Assembly: GCA_934272745.1 (NCBI GenBank)
Contig: CAKQSI010000004.1
Span: 1-64,000, forward strand
Origin: an uncultured Clostridia bacterium
GTDB lineage: Bacteria; Bacillota; Clostridia; Christensenellales; Borkfalkiaceae
Length of the DNA stretch: 64,000 bases
Direction of reading: 5' to 3'
Shown: piece by piece, positions 1 through 8,207 of the stretch
How positions within the stretch are numbered: the stretch's first letter is position 1
How the letters are laid out: each line of letters begins with the position of its first letter
Position numbers and translations under genes: made by a program
Notes under the pieces: generated by a model
What the model was told of the DNA's origin: nothing
Database searches by the model: none
What the model saw: only the letters and a program-made list of their open reading frames with translations

Positions 1-2097
1 AACGTCATCAACAACGCGCACGAAAGTTCCGACACGATGATGGTGAAGAATTTAAACACCATTCTGAATTCGGAAGAGGTTAACGGCAATCGCGCCGAAA
101 CCATGCAGGAAGCCATCGATCAGGCGGAAGAAGGCGGCTACAAGGTCGATAAACTGACCCCGACTTCCTCCGGCGATATCGTGTGGGATCAGGAAAGCAA
201 CCGTTTCCTGCTTGTCAACGCCAAGAAGGAAGTTGTGTATAAAGACGAATCCGCCACCGGCGACGTCGATTTGACAAACGGCGCCTATAAGTTGTGGAAA
301 ATCACGCGCGACGCCACGAAAGAAGACAAAGGCTACAGCCTGTACCTGGCAAACGGCGCAGTTGCTCCCGCGGGTGCGGTAGAAGTCGGTGTCGATGCCG
401 GCGTAAACGAAAACGTTGCGGTGAATTTCGCAAGCGCTGCGGAAAGAGATGTCATCATTCGTACGAACGGCGGCACGCTGAACGTAAACGCGGAAAAAGC
501 CACCGTCAGCCACTTTGGCGAAGCGGAAAAGGTCGTCATCGCAGCCGTTGCCGGTAATTCTTATCACGAACACGGAAAAGTCGTCGGCAATATCGAAATT
601 GCAAAAGGTCGTGTAGAAGTTGCCGCTAAGGCGGAAGTAGGGACGATTATCGTAAAATCCGTTGCCGCAGGCGACGTTAAGGTAGAGGTCGTGACCGGCG
701 CTACCGTTAAAGCCGTAGCTCCCGCGACCGAAGCGGCAAAAACCGACGTAACCGCCGCCACCGGCGTTGCCGATAACGTGAAGCACGAAGAAATCGTGAC
801 GAATACCGACAAATTTGCCGGCGGTCTCGGTACCGAAGCCAGCCCGTATCTGATTGCAAATGGTGAGCAGTTTGCAAACATGAATGATTTTGCTGCTGAA
901 ATGGTTGCGGGAAAATCGTATTTCTTCAAGCAAATTAAAGATATTGTTGTTACAAGAAAATATTCTGCTAAAGGATTTGCCGGTACTTATGATGGAGATG
1001 GATATAAAATTACAGTAGATTTGCCGGATGGGAAATTTGTTAGTTTGTTCAGCGTATATCAAACGACTGGATTTGTGTGCTTCAAAAACATCAATATTGT
1101 TATGAGCAATGTTGGCGTCAACTTGTTGAGTTGTGCTGACTGGGGTACGGCATATGGTGCTACTTTTGATAACATTGTTTTTAATAGTACGCAGCCTGTT
1201 GTAAAAGTAAATTGCTCTAACTTCGGTTTTGTCGTTATTGATGCTCTGTATACAAAAGGAGAAGAATCTCCCGTATATACGTTCTCAAATATTACGAATA
1301 ATGTAAATTTGCAAAATGAGGGAACTTGCACTGGTTTTATTGTGGGGTCTGGTCCCGATTTTAGTGTGAAAACTACTGTGAATTATATCAATTGCGTAAA
1401 TAATGGGACGATTACAGGAACGAGTTCTGTTGGATTTTTATATGGTAACAGTTCGTATATTAAGACATTAAATGACACTGAGAGTGTAATTAATGTAACT
1501 AATTGCAAAAATAATGCAATTTTCAAGACTCCTTATGAAAATCCTATTGTAGCATTTGCACCGAAGTGCGATGAATTGAATGAAAAATATCAAGAAGCGG
1601 TAGGTGGTTCGTTCCTGGCAAACAATTATTTAAAGGATAAAACTGTTACTATCAATCAAGATGGTTCTTCGTTTACATTGAATACAACAGATACAAGTGT
1701 TAAATATAAGTTGGTGTTTAACGTTGCGGCAACTTATTGGACAAAAGATGGTCATGTGTGGACAGCGGAAGATGTCGCATTAATCGGCAACGGTGATTTA
1801 TATAAAAAAGTGTGGGAAATTTCTAACGGAAGGAAATTCACTGTAGAATTGCCGGCGGATGCAAAAGCGACAGGGGTGTTAAATAAGACCATTAAAGCGT
1901 ATGATAAAAAGACTGCAGAAGCAAATGGAATTGTTGCAGAGGGTTATATCGATGGATTTGCTATTGTCGTTAAAAATTCTGTGACTTATCTTGTGTTTGA
2001 TGTGGAGGAATCTACATACATTAATAGCAATGTGTCGTTGCTGGTCTATGCGTATGATGCAAATGATGAGTTGCTTGGGATTAGAACTGTTAAATAA
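1..2097 (+). CDS. Large surface-type protein, 5' end outside the window
   Basis: The frame is open from base 1, so the true start lies upstream; the ATGs at 37 and 40 are probably internal. About 698 residues are visible. Codons 1-270 are rich in Ala, Val, Glu and Lys with a beta-rich, repetitive look. Near residue 281 there is a GT-x3-PYLIxNGEQFANM motif, which commonly opens modules of secreted bacterial surface proteins with GLUG-like repeats; after it come many short beta-strand-like segments rich in Asn, Thr and Ser. Base composition changes sharply near 850: the first part is GC-rich like the rest of the window, the second is AT-rich. No membrane anchor or sortase motif is visible at the C-terminus. 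The precise function is unknown; a cell-surface or adhesion role is an inference. A strong hairpin follows the stop. Confidence 0.7.
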   Translation, partial: NVINNAHESSDTMMVKNLNTILNSEEVNGNRAETMQEAIDQAEEGGYKVDKLTPTSSGDIVWDQESNRFLLVNAKKEVVYKDESATGDVDLTNGAYKLWKITRDATKEDKGYSLYLANGAVAPAGAVEVGVDAGVNENVAVNFASAAERDVIIRTNGGTLNVNAEKATVSHFGEAEKVVIAAVAGNSYHEHGKVVGNIEIAKGRVEVAAKAEVGTIIVKSVAAGDVKVEVVTGATVKAVAPATEAAKTDVTAATGVADNVKHEEIVTNTDKFAGGLGTEASPYLIANGEQFANMNDFAAEMVAGKSYFFKQIKDIVVTRKYSAKGFAGTYDGDGYKITVDLPDGKFVSLFSVYQTTGFVCFKNINIVMSNVGVNLLSCADWGTAYGATFDNIVFNSTQPVVKVNCSNFGFVVIDALYTKGEESPVYTFSNITNNVNLQNEGTCTGFIVGSGPDFSVKTTVNYINCVNNGTITGTSSVGFLYGNSSYIKTLNDTESVINVTNCKNNAIFKTPYENPIVAFAPKCDELNEKYQEAVGGSFLANNYLKDKTVTINQDGSSFTLNTTDTSVKYKLVFNVAATYWTKDGHVWTAEDVALIGNGDLYKKVWEISNGRKFTVELPADAKATGVLNKTIKAYDKKTAEANGIVAEGYIDGFAIVVKNSVTYLVFDVEESTYINSNVSLLVYAYDANDELLGIRTVK

Positions 2098-2131
2098 TAT
2101 TAAGTTATAGACAGTAAGAAAAAAAGAAGTC

Positions 2132-2168
2132 AAGCGGGGCGCGGAAAGATTTTCCGCGCCCCGCTTGC
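2132..2168 (+). terminator. Terminator hairpin after the surface protein
   Basis: A perfect 16-bp stem (2132-2147 paired with 2151-2166) with a 3-base GAT loop starts 34 bases after the stop codon. It is preceded by an A-run (2118-2126) and followed by only a weak T tract, so the stem itself would do most of the work; the A-run could act as a T tract on the other strand. Confidence 0.7.
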
Positions 2169-2998
2169 TTATTCGTCAATTCCCCCCCTTCGGGCGGCAC
2201 AAGGGCATTCGCCCCGCGCCGCCCGAAGGGGAGAGATATGTAAGGTGATTTTTGACTTCGTACTACCACAATACTAATGCGCGGGCGGCTCCCGTTGGGA
2301 GCCGCCCCCGCACATTTTTATACCTATTTTGTTCCTATACCTATTTTATTTATTTTACTATTTCCCCACCCCGCGGCACAGCGCGCTACGCGCCCCGCGC
2401 CGCGGGCAGGGATGGGTTGCTGTCTTTTATAAAATTATTAAATTTACACTTCTTTGTATCGTGATCAATTTTTCCTGCCTGTGGGTTATTTACTCGCCCG
2501 CGCCGCCCGAAGGGGCATATTTTTAAATTTAAAGGTGTTTTCCGTTTGTATTTATTCATTATTCCTTATTCCGACACCTGCAATTCTTATTCACTCCGCC
2601 CGCGGCGCGTGCGCAAAGCGCATTGTGTCGCGGGCGGGAAAGAGAGGCAAGTCACCGGTGTTAGTTTTAAAAAGATAGGTAAAGCCGGCGAGGCGGCTCC
2701 CAAAAGGGAGCCGCCCGCCGGCTTGTCATAAGAAATCAAATGTGTCGTAAAGTTTCCCCCGGCGGCACAGCGCGCCCCGCGCCGCGGGTGGGAAAGAGAG
2801 GCAAATCACCGGTGTTAGTTTTAAAAAGATAGGTAAAGCAGGCGAGGCGGCTCCCAACGGGAGCCGCCCGCACAGTTCTATACCTATTTTGTTCCTATAC
2901 CTACTTTATTTATTTTACTATTTCCCCACCCGCGGCACAAGGGCATTCGCCCCGCGCCGCCCCAAAATTTACAGCGATAGCGACGGTGGTAACGGCGT
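2169..2998. repeat. Intergenic array of GC-rich palindromes and long direct repeats
   Basis: No convincing gene lies in this stretch. Three things recur. (1) A hairpin built on GGCGGCTCCC/GGGAGCCGCC at 2283-2307, 2692-2715 and about 2846-2868. (2) A 50-base AT-rich segment at 2321-2370 that recurs at 2881-2930 with one difference, and an approximately 80-base segment at 2636-2717 that recurs at 2790-2870. (3) A GC-rich motif CGCGGCACA followed by CCCCGCGCCGC, seen near 2193-2231, 2371-2403, 2603-2636, 2763-2789 and 2935-2966. The short frames here overlap the repeats and have no ribosome-binding sites or recognisable products. Confidence 0.75.
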
Positions 2999-3682
2999 TC
3001 AGTTATCCGAGGGAAAAGCCTGCCTGCTTTTCAGAACAAACCGGTTTTTGTCGTAAGTCAGCATGCCTTCCTTTTGCATACGCGAAAGTTCGGCAGACAG
3101 CGCGCTGCGATCCGCCGCCAGATATTCGGCAAGTTCCCGCCGGTTGTAGGGGATGACGACGGTGTCCGAATTTTGCCGCGTGCGTTCTTCCGACAGATAC
3201 GCGCAGATTTTTTCGCGCAGGGAACGCTTGGTGATATGCCCGATGCGTTGGGTTAAAAATTTATTTTTTTCCGAAATTACCTCCAGCAGGTTTTTCAAAA
3301 ACTGCGTATGGCAGGGGCATAACTTTTCGCAAGGGGAAGGGATTTTTTCATAATCGAAAAACAGCACCCGACAATCGGTCACGGCAAAAAGGTTGGCGGG
3401 CATGGTCTTATCTTTGGTGTGAACCAGCGCTTCGCCGAACAGCGAGCCGGGCGTCAGCGTTGCCATCAGCGTGCTGTTGCCGAAACAGTCTTCTTTTACA
3501 AGGTACAGTTTTCCGCTCAGAACCACGCCGGGCTTGCAGTTTTCGTCGCCCATCAGGTACACATAGGCGCCCTTGACAAAGCTTTTTTCCTTTGCGGAAA
3601 GGCAAGTGAGCAGCGTAGTCGCGCCCGCTTCCGTTATGTCGGAAAACAGCGCGGTTTTATGTAATACGTCCCAGTTTTTCAT
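2999..3682 (-). CDS. Crp/Fnr-family transcriptional regulator
   Basis: A 227-residue protein with the two-domain layout of Crp/Fnr regulators. An N-terminal cyclic-nucleotide-binding-like beta roll (about 10-120) includes the GxLFGEALV turn. A long dimerisation helix (about 135-165) leads to a C-terminal helix-turn-helix with YNRRELAEYLAADRSALSAE as recognition helices. I chose the ATG at 3682 because the beta-roll begins shortly after it and a GAGG lies upstream; a longer frame extends to 3802 without family similarity. A Cys cluster (CEKLCPCH) sits just before the dimerisation helix, and there are further Cys residues at the N-terminal side. Similar Cys-bearing clostridial members are common, but metal or redox sensing is not proven. 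Its target genes are not evident; it is transcribed away from the sporulation genes. Confidence 0.9.
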   Translation of the reverse strand: MKNWDVLHKTALFSDITEAGATTLLTCLSAKEKSFVKGAYVYLMGDENCKPGVVLSGKLYLVKEDCFGNSTLMATLTPGSLFGEALVHTKDKTMPANLFAVTDCRVLFFDYEKIPSPCEKLCPCHTQFLKNLLEVISEKNKFLTQRIGHITKRSLREKICAYLSEERTRQNSDTVVIPYNRRELAEYLAADRSALSAELSRMQKEGMLTYDKNRFVLKSRQAFPSDN

Positions 3683-4109
3683 CGGTAGAACCTCGTTTTG
3701 CGGCAGAAGCCGCCGTTTACTTTGCGGTGAAACGAAACGCCGCCGTTCGCCGCACGAAAAAGGTAACGCTTGCGGCAGTTGTAAGATCGGTTGTTTATAC
3801 AACGCTTTTTCCTATTATACCGCGCGGGCGGAAAATTTGCAAGGGTCGACGGCAAATTTTTTACCCGGTACATAAAAAATTTCTTTTTTCGCACGCTATG
3901 GGTAAAGGCGCGGCGTTTGTGACGATTGGGAGCCTTCCGCTTTGCGGGTTGTGCGGCAAACAGTCGTTGCCGTTTGTCATTGCGCCGAAGCCTGCCTCCC
4001 GCTTCGCCGCAGAAATAGCAAGCCGTCGAGCCGCCGGGTGTTGCGCTTTCTGTTTTATCGACGGACGGAGAGTAAAACCGCCGGCAGCCGCCAAACAGGA
4101 GAAAAGTAA
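3683..4109. other. Intergenic region between the divergent crp-like gene and spoVA genes
   Basis: This stretch should hold the promoters for the regulator (minus strand) and for the spoVA genes (plus strand). I could not place a convincing sigma-A or sigma-G pair by eye. Long frames on both strands cross it, but they overlap the regulator or spoVAC in other frames, lack ribosome-binding sites and show no recognisable family. Confidence 0.4.
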
Positions 4110-4226
4110 ATGCACACTTCTCAAAAACAACCGGAAACCTTTGTCGGAACGCCGCCCAAAGCGCCGTACTACCCCGCACCGAAAAAGAGTCGCGAGGAAG
4201 GGAACGTCCATTCTTCCGAGTTCTGA
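4110..4226 (+). CDS. Possible 38-aa small protein upstream of spoVAC
   Basis: An ATG at 4110 follows an AGGAG at 4097-4101 with eight bases between, and the frame runs 38 codons to a TGA at 4224. The product is hydrophilic and Pro/Lys-rich (key piece TPPKAPYYPAPKK), with no membrane segment. It ends 68 bases before spoVAC on the same strand, so it could be the first gene of that operon. I do not recognise the family. The good ribosome-binding site and same-strand position favour it; its short length and unconserved look argue for caution. Confidence 0.35.
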   Translation: MHTSQKQPETFVGTPPKAPYYPAPKKSREEGNVHSSEF

Positions 4227-4294
4227 AAGGGCGATGGGAGACGCCTTGCGGCGTTTCGGTTTCACGCAAAACATATATCCGTCGGGGGTAAAAT

Positions 4295-4744
4295 ATGAGG
4301 CAACAGCCGAATCAAAGATATCTCAATTTTGTTTCGCAAACGGCGCCCAAAAGCCGGGAACAAAAAACACTGCCGTATTCTTTTCTGGTCGGCGGAGGCA
4401 TTTGCTGCGTCGGTCAATTCTTCCGGTATATGCTGGAATACGGCGCCGGACTTTCGGGCGACGAACTTGCGGCAAGCGTGTCGATTATTCTCATTTTTGC
4501 AGGCAGCCTTTTTACGGGGTTGGGGGTATACGACAGACTGGGGAAGCTTGCCGGCGGCGGTTCTATCGTGCCGATTACCGGGTTTGCAAATTCCGTGGTT
4601 TCGCCGGCAATGGAATTTAAGTCCGAGGGGTATATTTACGGCGTTGCGGCGAAAATGTTCGTCATCGCGGGACCGATCATCGTCTACGGCGTACTTTCGT
4701 CCGTACTGATCGGACTGATCTACTATATCGCGTATTTATTCTGA
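4295..4744 (+). CDS. spoVAC: Stage V sporulation protein AC (SpoVAC)
   Basis: A 149-residue membrane protein, the usual length for SpoVAC. Residues 1-25 are a polar N-terminus. Three to four hydrophobic segments follow, with the conserved family pieces VGGGICCVGQ, GLGVYDRLGKLAGGGS and VPITGFANSVVSPAMEFKSE. SpoVAC is part of the inner spore membrane channel that moves dipicolinic acid (Ca-DPA) into the forespore and out during germination; in Bacillus it behaves as a mechanosensitive channel. It is followed by spoVAD and spoVAE, the minimal spoVA set often found in Clostridia. The ribosome-binding site (GGGGGT) is modest. Assignment is by family sequence and gene order. Confidence 0.95.
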   Translation: MRQQPNQRYLNFVSQTAPKSREQKTLPYSFLVGGGICCVGQFFRYMLEYGAGLSGDELAASVSIILIFAGSLFTGLGVYDRLGKLAGGGSIVPITGFANSVVSPAMEFKSEGYIYGVAAKMFVIAGPIIVYGVLSSVLIGLIYYIAYLF

Positions 4745-4904
4745 ATTATGCCGCCGGAAATCGCGGTTCGAGGCGGATCGTTCGCACGGAAAGCGAATTC
4801 GCTTCACGGTCAATTCGTTGCGCCCCGACTATGCGGCGCGGACGTTTTGTTCGACTTTTCGGCGGCGTGATATTTCCGTATTTTACGGCGGAAAGGAGGC
4901 TGAT

Positions 4905-6155
4905 TTGCAGGATTTAATCCGTTTTGAATATCCGCCGGAGATTATTTCCGCTTTTGCGGTCGCAGGACCGAAAGAAAGCGACGGACCCATCGGCGACCTG
5001 ATCCACGCGCGCCTTGCGAGCGACAAATTCGGCGAAGGGACTTTTGAAAAAGCCGAACGCAAAATGCTGACGTACGCCATCGATCACGCCATTGCCGGTA
5101 CCCCGTATCCTCCGGAGGGGATCGGCGCGATCTTTTCGGGCGATCTGTTGAATCAGATTGTTTCCGCCACGTTTGCCGCGCGAGAATTTCCCGTGCCGAT
5201 GGTGGGGCTCTATTCCGCCTGTTCGACCATGAGCGAAAGCCTGGCTGTGGCTTCGGCGTTTCTTTCCGCGGGCTATCTCGAATCGGCAGTTGCGGCAACG
5301 GGCAGTCATTTCGCGTCCGCGGAACGGCAATACCGTTTTCCGTTGGAATTAGGCTGTACCCGTCCGCCCGTCGCGCAATGGACGGTGACCGGGGCAGGAG
5401 CGCTGGTGCTGCGTTCGACAAAACCGGCGGAAAAAAATATCGGTCATTATAAAGAAAATGCTGTCGCCGCAGGCGAGAAAAACCTGCGCAGGGTAAACGA
5501 CGCAGGCGAGAAAAACCTGCGTGGAGTTGCCGGCTCGGACAAGGGAAAAAACTGCGCTTCCGCCAGCAAAGAAGCGCGCGGCGCAGAAAAGAAAGAAGCG
5601 CGCGACGTGGGCGAAAAAACAGCCGGCTCGGACAGCGAAAAAGCAAACGAACGGCGCGTTTTTATCACGCAGGCGACGTTCGGCAGGGTGATCGACTTCG
5701 GCGTGACCGACGCAAACAATATGGGTGCGGCGATGGCGCCCGCCGCCTGCGACACCTTGGTTCGGCATTTCAATGCCGCAGAAACGCTGCCCGAAGATTA
5801 CGACTATATCGTGACGGGCGATCTCGGCGCGTATGGTTCCAAATTGCTGGAAAAGCTGACGGCAGAAGCGGGATTCCCGGTCAAAAGCCGCCATCTGGAT
5901 TGCGGAAAGATCATTTATCGCATGGACGAAAAAGACTATCAGGGCGGCAGCGGCGCGGGGTGCAGCGCGGTCGTGCTCTGTTCCTATCTGCTCAGGGAAC
6001 TGCGCAAAAAACCGATGAAGATCGCCTTTCTTGCAACGGGAGCGCTGCTTTCCACCGTCACCACGCAGCAGGGGGAATCCATTCCCGCCGTGTCGCATCT
6101 GGTAGTGATCAGCAGCCGGGACGAAGATATGTCTTGCGGAGAACGGGCAGATTAA
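4905..6155 (+). CDS. spoVAD: Stage V sporulation protein AD (SpoVAD), with low-complexity insertion
   Basis: SpoVAD is the peripheral, thiolase-fold, DPA-binding subunit of the SpoVA channel. I place the start at a TTG (4905), five bases after a strong AAAGGAGG (4892-4899); this puts the protein start close to the family's N-terminus (GPKESDGPIGD at about residue 20). An ATG frame from 4818 has no such site. Conserved pieces include FSGDLLNQ, YSACSTMSESLAVASA, TGSHFASAERQYRFP, GRVIDFGVTDANNMGAAMAP and ATGALLST. Residues about 170-251 form a hydrophilic Lys/Glu/Ala-rich insert that family members lack. It splits the domain between LVLRS and VFITQATFGRV, and its DNA contains a duplicated 20-base unit. 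At 416 residues the protein is correspondingly longer than the usual approximately 335-340. Confidence 0.95.
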   Translation: MQDLIRFEYPPEIISAFAVAGPKESDGPIGDLIHARLASDKFGEGTFEKAERKMLTYAIDHAIAGTPYPPEGIGAIFSGDLLNQIVSATFAAREFPVPMVGLYSACSTMSESLAVASAFLSAGYLESAVAATGSHFASAERQYRFPLELGCTRPPVAQWTVTGAGALVLRSTKPAEKNIGHYKENAVAAGEKNLRRVNDAGEKNLRGVAGSDKGKNCASASKEARGAEKKEARDVGEKTAGSDSEKANERRVFITQATFGRVIDFGVTDANNMGAAMAPAACDTLVRHFNAAETLPEDYDYIVTGDLGAYGSKLLEKLTAEAGFPVKSRHLDCGKIIYRMDEKDYQGGSGAGCSAVVLCSYLLRELRKKPMKIAFLATGALLSTVTTQQGESIPAVSHLVVISSRDEDMSCGERAD

Positions 6156-6366
6156 AGTTCCGAAGTTCGCCCGCGAGGCGGAAGCAACTGCAATGAAAGT
6201 ATTTTTCGCGCCATATAACAGCAGTATTACCGCATAGCGGTATCATTATGGTCGGATAATCGGGAAATCGGATTCAACCGGGCGGACAGAATTGCCCGGT
6301 ATAGGGAATAGACGGAAAATTTAAATCGGCAAAGCGGACAAAACCGCTCGGCAAAGGGGAAAGGGT
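6156..6366. other. spoVAD-spoVAE spacer with two inverted repeats
   Basis: The 211-base gap is long for an operon in which these genes usually abut. It holds a TACCGC-ATA-GCGGTA inverted repeat near 6228-6242 and ACCGGGC...GCCCGGT near 6279-6302. Neither is followed by a T run, so they are not obvious terminators. No gene is supported. Confidence 0.45.
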
Positions 6367-6735
6367 ATGGACGTTATCTGGATGTTTGTCAAAGCGTTTT
6401 TTGTGGGCGGCGCCATCTGCACGATTGCGCAGATACTCATCAATCTGACCAAAATGACCAGCGCCCGCATTCTGGTTACCTTTCTGCTTGCCGGCGCGGC
6501 TCTCGAGGCGGTGGGCTTATACGGCTATCTGGTGGAATTTGCCGGCGCCGGGGCAACCGTTCCCATTTCCGGTTTCGGCTATCTTTTAGCGAAAGGCGCC
6601 AAGGAAGGCGCCAAAAAAGGACTTTTTTACGCAATCACGGGCGGGCTTACGGCGGGCGCCGCCGGTATTGTCGCCGCCATCGTTTTCGGTTACGTGTTTG
6701 CGATGATCTTTACCGCAAAGTCCAAGAAAAACTGA
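6367..6735 (+). CDS. spoVAE: Stage V sporulation protein AE (SpoVAE)
   Basis: A 122-residue integral membrane protein matching the SpoVAE(b) family in length and sequence: KAFFVGGAICTIAQILIN near the N-terminus, then VGLYGYLVEFAGAGATVPISGFG, and a final hydrophobic helix ending in a short Lys-rich tail. It shares fold and motif (VPISGFG versus VPITGFAN) with SpoVAC, with which it forms the membrane part of the DPA channel. The ATG at 6367 follows AAAGGG closely. Expression is expected in the forespore (sigma-G) from family knowledge; no sigma-G promoter was identified by eye. Confidence 0.95.
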   Translation: MDVIWMFVKAFFVGGAICTIAQILINLTKMTSARILVTFLLAGAALEAVGLYGYLVEFAGAGATVPISGFGYLLAKGAKEGAKKGLFYAITGGLTAGAAGIVAAIVFGYVFAMIFTAKSKKN

Positions 6736-6972
6736 GGAAGAAGGGACAAACAGGTCGCGTTTGGCGCATAAAAAAAACCGGGCTGCGTTTGGGGTGATTC
6801 GGAAAAACCGGGCTGCGCTAGGGGTAAGACAAGGCGGCTGTTTTTAGGAGATTTAAGAAAAGCGGCGTAGTTGAGATACTTAAGAAAAGCCGGTTGCGTT
6901 CGGAACGGTTAAAAGTCTGCCTGCTATGAAGCAAATAAAAAAAGCGGCGCGAAGAGTCCCGACGATTTCGGA
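6736..6972. repeat. Short intergenic region with a direct repeat
   Basis: A unit AAAAACCGGGCTGCG followed by TTTGGGGT or CTAGGGGT occurs twice, near 6771-6796 and 6804-6827. No terminator or promoter with good consensus was seen, and no gene. Confidence 0.4.
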
Positions 6973-8007
6973 ATGAAAACGGTAGAAGCAAAAGACCGTT
7001 TTCGCATACAAAGCGGCGTGGTCGGCATAAACTGTACTATGCAAAATTCTTTCGTAAATGATCCGTGCGGCAATGGTTCGCAAACGGGTGCGCAAACTTC
7101 GCGCGGCAGCGGTGGTTCGTGTACAAGTGCGCAAACTTCGCGCGGCGACAGCGTTTCGCAAACGGGAGCGCACACGTCGCCTTGCGGAAGGGATTCGCGC
7201 CGTGGCGATACCTCCGTTCCGGGCAGAGACGATTTTATACGCGGCACGGGTGGGGACAATTCCGCGCAAAGCGGCGCAAAAAAACCGCTGCGTTACGCCC
7301 CGCCCGCAAATGGTACAAACGAAGCAAAACGGCAGCACGCCTATAAAAATTCTTTGCTGAAAAAACAACGCCAAAAACGGCGGAAAAGAAAACTTCGGAC
7401 GGCTGCGATTTTATGCCTGCTCGCTTTGACGGCGGGCTTTCTCGGCTTTCGCAAAAACGCAAAAACCGTGGTTACCGCGGTCGCGGAATCCCGCGTCAGG
7501 GCAATGACGACCACTTGCGTCAATTTAGCCGTCTACGACACGCTTGCCGGCGTTTCCTATACCGATCTTGTTACGGCGGAAAAAAACGCCGCGGGGGAGA
7601 TCGTGCTGCTTTCCGCCAACGCGGAAAAACTCAACCGCATCGCGCGGGACGCCGCCTTTTTCTCCCAAAAAAATCTGGAAAAATCGGATTTCGACAGTAT
7701 TAAAATCCCTGTCGGCGCTTTTACCGGGTCGGAAATTTTTGCGGGGTTCGGTCCGGACGTCACCATAAAAATTCTGCCGGTAGGGAGCGCCTCCTGCGCC
7801 TTTTTTTCGGATTTTTCGGCGGTCGGGATCAACCAGACTCTGCATAAAATTTACTTAACCGTCACGGCGGACGTGGATATCGTGCTGCCGGGATACTCGC
7901 TCCGGGTCAGTGTGCCGACCGAAATTTTCGTGTGCGAAAGCGTCCTTCCCGGCAAGGTGCCGAACACTTATTGGGGTACGGCGATTTCCGGCGGGTTCCG
8001 GTTTTAG
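6973..8007 (+). CDS. yunB: YunB-family sporulation protein with long low-complexity N-terminus
   Basis: The C-terminal 200 residues match the sporulation protein YunB: a membrane helix (about 142-160) after a Lys/Arg-rich stretch, RAMTTTCVNLAVYDTL, then VSYTDLVTAEKNAAGEI, IPVGAFTGSEIFAGFGPDV, ILPVGSASCAFFSDF, GINQTLHKIYLTV and PGKVPNTYWG. YunB is sigma-E controlled in Bacillus and of unknown biochemical role. The first approximately 115 residues are unusual: a Gly/Ser/Arg/Thr-rich, repeat-containing tail (GAQTSRG and SAQTSRG units). No good ribosome-binding site precedes the ATG at 6973, and the true start may be nearer the Lys/Arg-rich stretch (around 7330). The family call is firm; the N-terminus is not. 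Confidence 0.85.
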   Translation: MKTVEAKDRFRIQSGVVGINCTMQNSFVNDPCGNGSQTGAQTSRGSGGSCTSAQTSRGDSVSQTGAHTSPCGRDSRRGDTSVPGRDDFIRGTGGDNSAQSGAKKPLRYAPPANGTNEAKRQHAYKNSLLKKQRQKRRKRKLRTAAILCLLALTAGFLGFRKNAKTVVTAVAESRVRAMTTTCVNLAVYDTLAGVSYTDLVTAEKNAAGEIVLLSANAEKLNRIARDAAFFSQKNLEKSDFDSIKIPVGAFTGSEIFAGFGPDVTIKILPVGSASCAFFSDFSAVGINQTLHKIYLTVTADVDIVLPGYSLRVSVPTEIFVCESVLPGKVPNTYWGTAISGGFRF

Positions 8008-8171
8008 CGGGGAAGCGCCTGTAACTTTTACGTCGGCAGAGGGCCGCGGCGGTATGTTTTACCGATCAATATTTTTGGGTTTCAAAAGGAATGCGGTACC
8101 GGCGGCGCGTCCGCAAAAGCCGCAATTAAAAGCCTTTTACAGAAAAGCCGTAAACAAATTGCCGCAAAAAG

Positions 8172-8201
8172 TTGACAAACCGCCCGCGATTGGGGTATAC
8201 T
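8172..8201 (+). promoter_or_regulatory. Sigma-A promoter of the pheST T-box leader
   Basis: Perfect -35 TTGACA (8172-8177) and a near-perfect -10 TATACT (8196-8201), 18 bases apart. Transcription would start near 8208, just before the T-box stem I. Confidence 0.9.
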
Positions 8202-8207
8202 GCCCTT

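Noticed and set aside
52..1062. Long minus-strand frame opposite the first gene
   Set aside because: The plus-strand frame is longer, open across the window edge and has surface-protein motifs and a terminator.
3727..4620. 297-codon plus-strand frame between the regulator and spoVAC
   Set aside because: It overlaps most of spoVAC in another frame, is very Arg/Lys-rich as expected of an out-of-frame reading, and lacks a ribosome-binding site.
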